Source: Laguncularia racemosa (lineage: Eukaryota; Streptophyta; Magnoliopsida; Myrtales; Combretaceae). Taken from it: a DNA stretch of 64,000 nucleotides. A program made the position numbers and the translations under genes. Position 1 is the stretch's first letter. Each line of letters begins with the position of its first letter. Below the pieces are notes generated by a model. It saw only the letters and a list, made by a program, of their open reading frames with translations. It made no database searches and was not told the origin of the DNA. Below, piece by piece: positions 24,188 to 34,929 of this stretch. The DNA is taken from positions 496,001-560,000 of the forward strand of contig JBBMOL010000286.1 of assembly GCA_037954665.1 (NCBI GenBank), given 5' to 3'.

Positions 24188-24195
24188 AGAAGGAC
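24188..24195 (+). repeat. Right TSD of the hAT element (AGAAGGAC)
   Basis: Exact repeat of 22328-22335. Confidence 0.9.
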
Positions 24196-25015
24196 TCTAA
24201 GCTATTGATGATTATAATTTCTAACTTAAAAACATACCAAAAGGAGAAATTATCAAAGGTGCTTAAGAACCATAAAAAGGTCATTACATGGAAAATATTA
24301 GACATAAAAGGGATTAGTCGTTCATTTTGCACTCAAAAAATATTGATGGAAGAAAGTTACAAACCGATGGTATAACCTTAAAGAAGATTAAATCCTATAT
24401 GAAGGAAGTAGTCAAGGTTGAAGTGATCAAGCTACTAGATGTAGGAATGATTTATCTAATTTCCATTGGCTCAAGGGTTAGTCCCATGCAAGTAGTGCCC
24501 AAGAAAGGAGGGATGACAGTAGTCCCAAATGACAAAAATGAATTGATTTCAGTGCGTATAATTACATGTTGGAGGGTTTGCATTGACTACAAAAGTTGAA
24601 TGATGCCATGCGCAAGGATCACTTTTCCTTACCTTTTGTTGATCAAATGTTAGAGCATTTAGTAGGATATATGTATTATTGTTTTCTAGATAGCTTATTT
24701 GATTATTTTCAAATACCAATTGCACTAGAAGATTAGGAGAATACAACGTTCACATGTTCATATGGCACTTTTGCCTATAGGCAAATGCCCTTTGGACTTT
24801 GTAATGCACTAGTGACGTTTCAAAGGTGTATGATAGCCATTTTTGAAGATTGCATAGAGGATATCATGGAAGTCTTTATGGATAATTTTTTAGTTTTTGG
24901 TAATTCCTTTGACAATTGTTTGTTTAATCTAGAGAAAGTGTTGTGTAGGTGTGAAAAAACCAACCTAGTATTAAATTGGGAGAAGTGACCTTTCATGGTA
25001 CAGGAAGGAATAATC
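24196..25015 (+). pseudogene. Athila-like reverse transcriptase, first part
   Basis: Readable motifs in order: NLKTYQKEKLSKVLKNHKKV, KGISRSFCTQKI, VVKVEVIKLLDVGMIYLIS, MQVVPKKGGMTVV, WRVCIDYKS, then MPFGLCNALVTFQRCMIAIF, VFMDNFLVFGNSFDNC and KTNLVLNWEK. This is the finger-palm part of the RT. The catalytic FMDDF motif appears as FMDNF, so one of the two metal-binding aspartates is lost. Stops and frameshifts are present. The reading continues at 30169-30299 after the nested element. Confidence 0.85.
25011..25015 (+). repeat. Left TSD of the nested gypsy element (TAATC)
   Basis: TAATC, repeated exactly at 30169-30173, flanking the LTR termini TG...CA. Confidence 0.9.
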
Positions 25016-26230
25016 TGATGTGCTTAAATCCAAGATTAAGCACATGCAAAACCAATTTGAAAGACAATTAAACAATGTCAATCAAACTAGTCTCAATTAT
25101 ATGAGCAATGGCGTCAAATCCTCAAAGTTTATGACCGATTCTTCAATTAAGATGTGAATCAATAATGAATCCAAGTATGATGATGCTCTGATACCAAAAA
25201 GATGATGTGCCTAATTCCACTAAGAAGCACAATCAAAAGAATTAAGAAAAACAATCTCAAGTCTAAGTAAAATCGGATCCACAAAGGGCACTTTTCACGT
25301 GAACCCTAATGAAGAAATGATGAAATCCAAATATCCAATGATATAATTAGAATACCACAATCATAATATCTTCTAAAAACACCCTAATCTCATATAATCC
25401 ACAAATGACAAAGAAAACCTTAATTATAAGAATCCCTTTCCAATAGAAAAGAACACGATTTCAAGTGTAATCTTCAATGATGATCCGAATCAAATTGATA
25501 AATACTTCAAATAAACACAAGAATTCGTGAATAAAAATATGTATTTCTGACGAAGAACTATCTCAATTCAACCCTAGATATGACACACTAGAGAAGAAAA
25601 GAAATCACAACAAAATGAAATTGATATAACTCACAATTTCAAGATGTTGCACTGGCCACAATTTCAACTCTTGGGATTGAAATTGATAAGAGTTTGGAAC
25701 CAAGGTATGAACCCTAATTCTCACGTGAAATGTAGTGTTTAATATGCAAAATGATAAGCCTCCTCAAACCCTCTCTTAAGCAAGTATTTATACTTGTTAA
25801 ACCTAGGGTTAAAAAGTGCTCAAAATTACAAGTTTGCCACTTTTAAGGTGGCTAACCCTAAATGAAAATTACAAAGAAATAAAAGTGTCCCAAAACCAAA
25901 TACAACCAAAATAGTTCATAAAAGAAGAAATATATAAAAGAAATGGTCTTCAAGATGCCGGTCTTCTATAGGATCCATCGGCCTAGCTCATCGCCAGTTC
26001 AGGTCGGTCCATGGATAACCCACAAGTTGAGTCTGAGGGAGTTTGTCCATTGCCCTATAAAATATGGTAAGTGTGCCTGTTGGAAAACAAAATACAAGAA
26101 TAATAGAAAAGAGGTTAATATATAAATAATTCCAGGGTCGATCTGCTCAAAATGGGTCCTCATCGCCAAAATTCGAATCCCTTTAGTTCTTGCCCTAATG
26201 ATAGGTCTTGTCGGATTTTTATTCCTATCA
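25016..26230 (-). repeat. 3' LTR of the nested gypsy element
   Basis: 1215 bp, nearly identical to 28941-30168. On the minus strand it starts TGATAGGAAT and ends GCACATCA. The TATA box TATAAATA sits in the palindromic context ACAAGTATAAATACTTGC at 25780-25797 (minus). An internal LTR-like end plus TGGTATCAGAGC occurs at about 25185-25206. Confidence 0.9.
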
Positions 26231-27411
26231 TCTCCTCGGGCCTCAAAAAGATTTGTCCTCAAATCTAGTAGATCAAATGCAGTAGAGACTTCATTTCCTC
26301 CTAGCAAACCACCTGAAGAAATATCTCTGTAGAATCCCAAAATCTGAAATACCACGGGTGGTGATTGTTTTCTCTCCTCCATTTCTAGGATGTATCTCAT
26401 CTGCAACACAAATAATGATCCATTATCCACTGAGGTATCCCCTATCTCAACCCATTTCACTGATAATGTTTCCTCATTTTCTAACTCATCTGTATGTCGC
26501 TGATCCTCATGGTCTTCTAATGGTTGGCCCAACTGCTCATTGTCCTCTGAGACCTCTGAAGGTGAACACAACTGTCTCTGAACATTCTGGCCCTCTAATG
26601 ATAGACTCGTCTGACTCTGATCCTCAGAATACTCTAATGGTTTACTCAACTGCTCGTGAACCACTAGTATCTCTGAAGGAGAACATAACTGACACTGAAC
26701 AGTTTGGTCCTCTGGTAGTCTGCTCATCTGACTATAATTATCAGGATCCTTTGAAGGTTGGCACATTGGTGTCTGACAAATTTTATGCTCTAAGGGTTGG
26801 CTCGTGTCACTGGAGCCCTCAAGAACCTTTGAAGGTCGGCATACCTGCGTCTGCACAGTTTGGTCCTCTGAAGGTTTGATCATGTGGCTATGATCCTCAA
26901 GATTCTATGATGGTTGTTTTATCTGTCTTTGCATCTCTTGGACCTCTAATGGCGACATAGGGTTCAATACTATACGTTTTCCATCTTTTTTGAACATATA
27001 AGTATTTCTATACCCATCATGTAATACCATCCTGTCATATAACCATAGTCTACCAAGTAATATATGGGATGCACAAAGAGGAAGAATATCACATTCAAGC
27101 TCATCATAGTACTTGCCCCCTATACTGAAGGGTACCCTAGCCCTTTGGGTTACATAAAGACCATCCTGATCATTCAACCAATGTAATGTATAGGGTTTGA
27201 GATGTGGGATAGTTTCAAGTTTCAACTTTGATACTAATGATGTAGCTACAACATTAGTACAACTACCACCATCAATAATAATTGCGCACAAGTTTCCTTG
27301 TACCCTATAAGAAGTATGGAACAAGTTTTCTCTTTGTCCCTCATCAATGGTTTGAAAGGAAGTCAAGTCCCGATGCAATATGTTAGTAGACAAATATAAC
27401 TCACTTAACAT
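25999..27411 (-). pseudogene. Retropepsin joined to a ~27-residue-repeat domain (one internal stop)
   Basis: One minus-strand frame of 471 codons, broken only by a TAG at 26905-26907. Residues 1-168 are a Ty3/gypsy aspartic protease: NLCAIIIDGGSCTNVVATSL (active-site region), WLNDQDGLYVTQRARVPFSI and CASHILLGRLWLYDR. Protease normally matures the Gag-Pol polyprotein. After the stop come about 150 residues of imperfect ~27-residue repeats built on EDQTVQ.QLCSPSE. A tail like the C-terminus of gypsy pol follows (FDLLDLRTNLFEARGDD) and runs on into the LTR. RT, RNase H and integrase are missing between protease and tail. Whether the repeat domain is translated is unknown. Confidence 0.8.
26231..26245 (-). 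promoter_or_regulatory. Polypurine tract of the nested gypsy element
   Basis: Minus strand GGCCCGAGGAGA directly precedes the 3' LTR start TGATAGG. This is the position and composition of a plus-strand primer. Confidence 0.7.
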
Positions 27412-28922
27412 TTTTGCTTACTAATTTCAACAACCTCAATACACTTCACCACACCACGACAACACACCCTTACACACCTACAGTGCTCACACTCAACCAA
27501 TACAAGAAATGTTTATTGGTACTTCAAATAAAGTTAAGTGAGATAATTGAAGCATAAATAAATACTTCCAAGTAGTTAAGAAATTAAATTCAACTAACAA
27601 GTGTTGAAGTAATAAGTTCAATTACTTTCACACTTTAATGTTTGTTTTTTTTTTTTAATTCAAATTCTACTACTTTAATTTTCCTTTCTTGCCACGGTTT
27701 CACACCTACAATTGATCTTGATGTGCAGCACCTTAATCCACACAACTCCACAACACGGCAACAAATTCAAATAAACATCCTTAATGCACTTTCCACAAAT
27801 GGTAATAATCAAATTTCAAATTCAAATGGAACACAATCAATACCACTTAATAACTTCCTCAACTTAATGGATGTGTTTGAATTTCAAATAAATTCCCTAT
27901 TATCCCACATAATGCAATTATGAAAATTGTACACTTCCACTTCCAATTTGCACAACATAACACCACACAAACACCTTCACACACACGGTGCACTTCTCCA
28001 CTTCTACACAATTTATCAACCGCAACTTACAACAACATACACGTCACATGCAACACAAAACTTTTTCAATTCATTACTCTTTCTCAAAGCAATTTCAAGG
28101 ATAATCACATTGCAAAATTCTTCACTTCAAATACAAATCCAATCCGCACTTACATAAGAAGGCAGCAAATTAAATTTGAAAATCAAACCACTTCACTAAT
28201 TGCAACCCCTCCACATTTGGTAAGATGCAATTTTTCAAATTCAAACAAACACACTTAACTCCTTCACTCTTAATGCTTGTTTTGAAATCAAATAACTTCC
28301 CTTCTTACACACTAATCAAATCTGGAAATTGAAAATGTTCTCCCCAATTCCGAATTCAAACAATGTAAGAACCACAATTCTCTTCCTACACAATTGCACT
28401 AAAAAAATGCACTATCTTTCCTCTTCCTTCACGGTGAAGTCCACAACATAGAAGCTTCAACAAGTACTTCAAAATCACTCCAACATGCAGCAAATTCAAC
28501 TCCTACTCAAGACAATTCACTCCACTTCAAACAACTACAACAACAATTTCAATTTACCCGCAATTTTGGAATTGATGATGTAAGAACATGAACCTTGAAT
28601 TTCCAAAATTCAAAATCACATAATCCCTTCTCACAACCACAACTAGTCACGGCAAGAACAAGGTAATTTTTTCAAGCTCACACAATTGTTGAATTAACGA
28701 CACTTCTGTTCTTCCTTCCTTCCACGAAAATTATTAATCACAAGATGACACAACAACCTTCCCAAACCAACTCCAACAATCAGCAAATCAAATCCCAGTC
28801 CAAGGTAATTTCGCAATCTCAAAACAACAACAACAACACAATTTGCGGTTTTCACTTGATCAACCTTAATTGATGATCAATTCCACGAAATCAAATACAA
28901 CCAATCCCTTCTCTCAACAAGA
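27412..28922 (-). other. Long non-coding leader of the nested gypsy element
   Basis: About 1.5 kb between PBS and protease with no gag-like frame on the minus strand. Blocks such as GTGAAGTGGTTTGA with a following CAAATT...TTTGCTGCC are shared with the leader of the related + strand element (about 49690-49730). The + strand open frames here are antisense and unsupported. Confidence 0.65.
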
Positions 28923-28934
28923 GCTTTGATACCA
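28923..28934 (-). promoter_or_regulatory. Primer-binding site of the nested gypsy element
   Basis: Minus strand TGGTATCAAAGC, one base from the initiator-Met tRNA complement TGGTATCAGAGC. It starts six bases inside the 5' LTR end. Confidence 0.85.
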
Positions 28935-28940
28935 AAAAGA

Positions 28941-30168
28941 TGATGTGCCTAAATCCAAGATTAAGCACATGCAAAACCAATTTGAAAGACAATTAAACAA
29001 TGTCAATCAAACTAGTCTCAATCATATGAGCAATGGTGTCAAATCCTCAAAGTTTATGACCGATTCTTCAATTAAGATGTGAATCAATAATGAATCCAAG
29101 TATGATGATGCTCTGATACCAAAAAGATGATGTGCCTAATTCCACTAAGAAGCACAATCAAAAGACTTAAGAAAAACAATCTCAAGTCTAAGCAAAATCG
29201 GATCCACAAAGGGCACTTTTCACGTGAACCCTAATGAAGAAATGATGAAATCCAAATATCCAATGATATAATTAGAATGCCACAATCATAATATCTTATA
29301 ACAACACCTTAATCTCATATAATCCACTCAAATAATCCACAAATGACAAAGAAAACCTTAATTATAAGAATCCCTTTCCAATAGAAAAGAACACGATTTC
29401 AAGTGTAATCTTCAATGATGATCCGAATCAAATTGATAAATACTTCAAATAAACACAAGAATTCGTGAATAAAAATATGTATTTCTGACGAAGAACTATC
29501 TTAATTCAACCCTAGATATGACACACTAGAGAAGAAAAGAAATCACAACAAAATGAAATTGATATAACTCACAATTTCAAGATGTTACACTCTCCACAAT
29601 TTCAACTCTTGGGATTGAAATTGATAAGAGTTTGGAACCAAGGTATGAACCCTAATTCTCACGTGAAATGTAGTGTTTAATATGCAAAATGATAAGCCTC
29701 CTTAAACCCTCTCTTAAGCAAGTATTTATACTTGTTAAACCTAGGGTTAAAAAGTGCTCAAAATTACAAGTTTGCCACTTTTAAGGTGGCTAACCCTAAA
29801 TGAAAATTACAAAGAAATAAAAGTGTCCCAAAACCAAATACAACCAAAATAGTTCATAAAAGAAGAAATATATAAAAGAAATGGTCTTCAAGATGCCGGT
29901 CTTCTATAGGATCCATTGGCCTAGCTCATCGCCAGTTCAGGTCAGTCCATGGATAACCCACAAGCTGAGTCTGAGGGAGTTTGTTCATTGCCTTATAAAA
30001 TATGGTAAGTGTGCCTGTTGGAAAACAAAATACAAGAATAATAGAAAAGAGGTTAATATATAAATAATTCCAGGGTCGATCTGCTCAAAATGGGTCCTCA
30101 TCGCCAAAATTCGAATCCCTTTAGTTCTTGCCCTAATGATAGGTCTTGTCGGATTTTTATTCCTATCA
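28941..30168 (-). repeat. 5' LTR of the nested gypsy element
   Basis: 1228 bp, TGATAGGAAT to GCACATCA on the minus strand, nearly identical to 25016-26230. It has the same palindromic TATA context at 29718-29735 and the same internal LTR end plus TGGTATCAGAGC at about 29110-29131. Confidence 0.9.
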
Positions 30169-30299
30169 TAATCTTAGGGCATAAAATCTCATATAGAGGT
30201 ATTGAAGTAGATATTGCTAAGATTGATACTATTGCAAAATTTCCACCCCTAACTTTGATTAAGGCAGTAAGAAGCTTTTTAGGACATGTGGAGTTTTAA
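30169..30299 (+). pseudogene. Athila-like reverse transcriptase, second part
   Basis: Begins with the right TSD (TAATC, 30169-30173). It continues the RT interrupted at 25015, with ILGHKISYRGIEVDIAKIDT and KAVRSFLGHVEF, the connection region before RNase H. The similarity stops at a TAA near 30299. What follows to 30489 is not recognised. Confidence 0.85.
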
Positions 30300-30489
30300 T
30301 AACTTTCTCAAGCTTATCCCCCTAGGGAAACCCTCGGTGGTGGACTGGGAAAGTAGAGCCTTTGCTTGGCAAGTCTTACATTGCTAAGCAGTAGGAGCTA
30401 CTTGATACGTTACTATAATGTCTATAGGAAAGGTGCTTTAGCTACATAATACACTACTACAAATACACTAGAATAGAAGTTTCAAAGAA
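30300..30489. other. Unassigned joint between RT and inverted LTR
   Basis: About 190 bp with no recognised feature, between the broken Athila-like RT and an inverted LTR segment. It is probably part of the rearranged Athila-like copy. Confidence 0.4.
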
Positions 30490-30921
30490 GCTAATTAAAC
30501 CAAACATCTCTTCATAATAGCATATTTTAAAGATTGTATTAAGAACAATGAATTCCCTAAAAACAAATTAATCAATTCTAGAAGAATTATGTGACTTATC
30601 CTTAAGATTACATCAATTCTCTTTAAATATGCTAGATCTAATTACACATTAGATTTCTCAATCATAATGTATAATATCAAATAATTAGAATAATACCCTG
30701 AAATATTAATCTAAACAAAATCAAGAACATATGTGTGAATCAAGGAATCTAAGAATTCATTAAATAGCAATAAATCTAATCGCATAATAATCATAGGATC
30801 CACAAGTCTAGATACTAAGAAAATTAAGGTTTAATCTTGTTGAAAACAAAAAATCCTCAATGATGTAAAAGCATGCATCATCAAAGAGATCGAAGAAAAA
30901 CCATAATTCTTGAAGTATAGA
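30490..30921 (-). repeat. Inverted partial Athila-like LTR
   Basis: The reverse complement follows 19022-19440 block by block, for example 'tacttcaagaatta', 'tctctttgatgatgcat', 'gggaattcatt' and 'tagaattgattaatttgtt'. It is therefore an LTR of the same family in opposite orientation, cut by the Ogre-like LTR that starts at 30922. Confidence 0.8.
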
Positions 30922-31267
30922 TGTAGACACCCCATTTTTGCCTTTGTCTAGATTTTTTTTAGAAAGAAAAATAAATAAATAATGAAAAAAATAATAGCAA
31001 TAATAAAAAGCTTGGTTTGCAAAAAATACATAATAAAGATAATAATAAAAAAGGAAAAAATAAATAAAAATGAAGGTAAATGGAAAAACTTTTAAAAATG
31101 ATAAAAAATAACAAATAACAAAAATTAATAAAAATTGTGAATATTTTCAATAAAAATAAGGAAATATGAGATTCTAAATTAAGTTCGGGAACCTCAAATC
31201 AATAAAAATTAATTAGGACAGTTAGCTTATAGGTAAATTAATTTCAATAATAAAATGAGAAATAGGT

Positions 31268-31334
31268 TGGCTCAGTTGGTCCGTGTGGTTGCTTGGTGCG
31301 CATGGGGAGAGGGTCAGATCGCGTGTTTGAATCC
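31268..31334 (+). other. tRNA-like A/B box block in the diverged Ogre-like LTR
   Basis: TGGCTCAGTTGG (31268-31279) fits the Pol III A-box consensus, and TGTTTGAATCC (31324-31334) is close to the B-box consensus GGTTCGANNCC. The spacing resembles that in the other two LTR copies. Confidence 0.55.
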
Positions 31335-31689
31335 TGTCTAAGGCACTTTGTGCCATTTTCATTTTTTTCCTCAGACTACCATGTGTTAACCTCTGAATGG
31401 CTAGACCCGATCACGTGCTTGGCACGTAATCTTCTTTAACCTCTAGCCGATGACTACGAGGGAGAGATAAAGATGAAACTGGCCGTTCCGAGCTTAATTT
31501 TTACCACAAATCTACCGTTATTTAACCAATAGATTGATAAATATCACATTAAAAACAAAGATTAACATCATTCTTTAACTAAAAAATCAAACAAAAAACG
31601 GAGCTTATCTCTACTTCGATTTAGTGTAATCTAAGGTCCCCTGAGTTCATCTATGGACTCCTATAATTAGACCATGGTGCTACAACGTT

Positions 31690-32280
31690 AAAAAGGCTAG
31701 ATAAGTAAAAAAAAATAAACTAATATATGATGAGGATCGATTAGCATGAAAAAGGAAGGAGCCAAAATTCCATGATCCACTACATGACATTGGAGTTCTG
31801 ATGACCCGAGCTAGTGCTAAAAGAATGAACGAAGCTCTACAGGGACTAGTCATGGACTTGCAAGCCAGGGAATCAAGCTACATTGAAGGAACACATACAT
31901 ATGTCAACTTGATTCATGTGACCATGGAAGGATGAAATAATTTAGGGACATTAAATATTTGCATGGACCACTAGACTAGAGGATACATTCGGTTTTGTTA
32001 ATGTTTATTTTTATTTGTTGGTTTATTATTTATGTTATTTAGTTGCCTACTTGGTGACACAAGGATAGATAATAGGCAACTTAGGATTTTCAGTATTTGT
32101 TTTGGTTTGTAATTTATATTATTTAGTGGCCTACTCGGTTACATGAGGATAAGGTAACAAATAGATTAGGTAACTTAGGATTTCCATATTGTATTACGTT
32201 TTTCTATATTGTATTCATGTGCTATATATGGCGTGCAAGGGGGCCAGCAAAAGATAACTTTGATATACGAAAACACATCT
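31690..32280 (+). mobile_element. Gypsy pol C-terminus and LTR remnant nested in the Ogre-like LTR
   Basis: The + frame near 31800 reads LTRARAKRMNEALQGLVMDL and ends in VTMEG before a stop. This 'TRARAK' tail is typical of the C-terminal end of several plant Ty3/gypsy polyproteins. About 400 bp of LTR-like, TATA-containing sequence follows. No other coding part is left. The edges are approximate. Confidence 0.6.
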
Positions 32281-34260
32281 TTTTCGTGAGATACGAAATA
32301 CCTTTTTTTGTTCTTTTGCAAAAGAACCTTTCCATAGGATTTTAACTGAATTATTAGGAATAACTTTTGATAACTTAGGTTATAGTCAACGGGTTTAATT
32401 GGGGTCTAGTTACACATTGCTTATTCAAGACGATCCTCTAGGTAATTTAAACCAACTAGCATCGTCGGGGTTTTAGGTTTAACATACCTAGGGTTTCACG
32501 CATTAATATACTTCGGCCGAGAGCTTTCTCTCTCTAGGATGCTGATCGCCACCTTCTCTCTAAGATAGCTCCACCTACTTACAACCTTAAACCACCATTT
32601 AGGTGCTAGTAGACTCCTTAGGTCATGTAGAAGAGGAAAAACCCTATTTTTTGATCCAATTTTGCTTGGATTAACAAATTCGAAAAGCTACCACAACTAC
32701 CACTCTTGGCCACCTTTGAAACACCACCTAAGCTAGCCTTTAGGCAAAAACAACACCACCAATCAGTTCCTCGCCCCCCAAAACCTAGGAAAGCACCCAT
32801 CAATCACCTTTTACGACCGCCAGATCACTATCGACGAGGAGCTCCACCACTAAGACTTGTGACCTGCCTGCGACTCGTGACCTAACCCGTGATCTGACCG
32901 CGCCTATCCAGCAATCTAGTTGGCTTTTCTTTTTTTTTTTTTTTCATTTTTTAATTATTTTTATTATATTATTATTTTAGGGCACTTTATTTCATTTTTA
33001 GCTTATTTTTAATTAATAATAACAATAATAATGATAATTAATAATAAGTAATAATAATAATAAATTCAGAGTATCCATTAGGTTATCGTGGTATATACCA
33101 TCACTCGATGGCGAATAAAAAATAATAATAATAAAGAAAATGAAAACCTTTAATGTAAAAATGAAATAATAAAATAAAATAAAATAAAAATCTTTAGCAT
33201 AAGAATAAAAATCTAAAAATCTAAAAAGATATGAAAATAAAGATCTTTAGTACAAGTTAGGATTTTATAAATAGAAATATAAAAATAGAGATAAAAATAT
33301 AAAAACATTAAATTAAATAGGTAAAAATCTTAGTATGAATAAAATTTTAGGAGCAAGTGAAAATATAATTTTTTTTAAAAATAAAAATTTAGGGTTTTAT
33401 CACTTAATTTTTTTTAAAATAAAAATTTAATATGAGGTTTTTCCTAAATTCCAAAAAAACAATCATTTAATAATCTAGCTCATTTAGGTATTTTCTTAAT
33501 AAAAATCAATATGATTAAACAACGTAAACCCGATGCTTTTTATTAAATAAAATTAACCAACAAATTAAAAATTTTTATAAAAGAAAAAGTAAACTATGGA
33601 TGGTTTGATCCTGACTAGCAGGTATGTAAACACATTCGAGGCAACCATAATAAGATAAAAACTTTAGGTTAGGAAGAACAACCGTAGTAAAATAAAAAAA
33701 AAAATAGGTTAGAAAAAATAATCATAATAGATTAAAAACTTTAGGTTTAGGAAAATTAAATAAAATAATGAAAAAATAAAAAATATATAAATATAAATAA
33801 ATAAAACAAAAAACTTTAGAAAAATTAGATGAATAAAAACTTTAAATTATTAACATAAATATAATAAAATCCTTAGAAAAATTAGTGTAATAAACTCTAG
33901 ACTTTTGGTTTTCTTTTAATATAAATTTAAAATCTTATAAAAATATAAATACATGAAAATAACAATAATAGATAGTATATTATAGTATATAGTAGCAGAT
34001 AAATAGAAAAGTAAAAATATAAAGACCTTTTAGTAGATATTCTTGAAAATTCTACATGGTAACAATTTAGGTTTTAATAGGTTAGCCCCCGTATCTAGTA
34101 TCTCTGGTTCATATTTTTCTGAAATATTTTTTAGAAAAATTTGCAGATTAGTAGTTAGTTGAGGTTAATCCACCAAGTTAACCTTAACTTTACTTTCCAA
34201 CTTAGGTTGGTGGTAACTCTTTTTAAAAATTAATTTTCCTTAATTTAGTCGAGTAATATA

Positions 34261-34929
34261 TATCAAACAGGTATGATTTAGTATAGATTAAAATTAAGAA
34301 AAATAAAAAACACATATTGACAATAGAAAATAATCTTCTATTCTCTAAGAAAAAACCCTAGAACAAAAAAAAAAAAAGCATCTTCTAAAAGTTATCAGGT
34401 CGGGTCCCTTTTGTCCTCTATATAATGGGCATTAAAAACTCTGTTTTTAGGCTAATACACTTTCTAAAACTATTGTACTTTGAGTCAAGTTGAAATTGTT
34501 GATCAAAAACTAAAAAAATTGGATGTTGCAGTTGACACGGTTATGTCTAGAGGCCATTTCTAAGTCATGCTTAAAAATAATTATTTCTTAGAGATACATG
34601 ACCAATAAACACAGTCGTGTCTTGCTCCCATGTAATTCTCAACTTTTATTTCTTCGAGCTTCATTTTTTAACATAATCTTGACATGGTTATGTCAACTGC
34701 TCGTATTTATCTTAAAAAATTATAACCTTTTCTACTTAGCTCCAAATTGAGTAAAATTATATTCATTTTCTTTCTTTTTAATTTAGTTATTCATCAAAGC
34801 GCTAAAATAAAAATATTACTCAATTAAAATTCAAATTCTTAAAAAATATACAAAATAAGGAAAAAATACTTTAAATTTCACTTAATATATATATATATAT
34901 ATATCTAATTAAGCAACTATCAATAACTT
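34261..34929. other. AT-rich spacer with (TA)n run
   Basis: No gene seen. A (TA)n run at 34884-34904 lies just beside the truncated 3' end of the LINE and may mark where that element broke or inserted. Confidence 0.6.

Larger units (their letters stand above)
25016..30168 (-). mobile_element. Gag-less, RT-less Ty3/gypsy element with complete LTRs
   Basis: 5153 bp, bounded by TSD TAATC. On the minus strand: 5' LTR 30168-28941, PBS, long non-coding leader (28922-27412), an open frame for protease plus a repeat domain (27411-25999), a polypurine tract (PPT), then 3' LTR 26230-25016. There is no gag, RT, RNase H or integrase, so it is non-autonomous. The LTRs are very similar to each other, so it is younger than its Athila host. 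It is related to the element at 48174-51838, which shares the PBS type, leader and protease. Each LTR also contains an internal LTR end and PBS (see findings). Confidence 0.9.
18970..30299 (+). mobile_element. Decayed Athila-like Ty3/gypsy element, twice interrupted
   Basis: Layout: 5' LTR (about 18970-19818), PBS, gag remnant, protease remnant, RT. The coding order and the RT style (VVPKKGGMT, GWRVCIDY-like, MPFGLCNA, FMDNFLVFG) are those of the Athila lineage. A hAT transposon splits it between protease and RT, and a minus-strand gypsy element splits the RT at 25016-30168. Both insertions leave perfect TSDs, so the host reading can be followed across them. It stops at about 30299, before RNase H and integrase, next to an inverted LTR piece. 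There are many stops and frameshifts, so the copy is old and dead. Confidence 0.85.
30922..34260 (+). repeat. Diverged Ogre/Tat-like LTR with internal insertion
   Basis: Starts TGTAGACACCCCATTTTTGC, matching the starts of the LTRs at 51839 and 62497. It shares landmarks in order: a tRNA-like block (31268-31334), an AT-rich stretch, 'gactagcaggtatgta' near 33615 (compare 'gagtagcaggtacgta' at 53561), 'ttttaataggttagcc' near 34075 and a final 'ggttggtggtaactc' (compare 'gttgggtggcgactcc'). Its length of about 3.3 kb exceeds the 2.1 kb of the intact LTR, partly because of a gypsy tail inside. The 3' end and any internal region are missing or unrecognisable. Confidence 0.75.

Noticed and set aside
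26358..26879. 173-codon + strand frame
   Set aside because: It is the complement of the protease-repeat reading frame. It is open only because the opposite strand is a repetitive coding-like region.
27642..28258. Overlapping + strand open frames of up to 112 codons
   Set aside because: They are antisense to the leader of the minus-strand gypsy element, lack motifs and are rich in H, T and N from CA/AAT-rich DNA.
32618..32803. 61-codon minus-strand frame
   Set aside because: It lies in the leader part of the diverged Ogre-like LTR, with no motif and no conservation in the other LTR copies.
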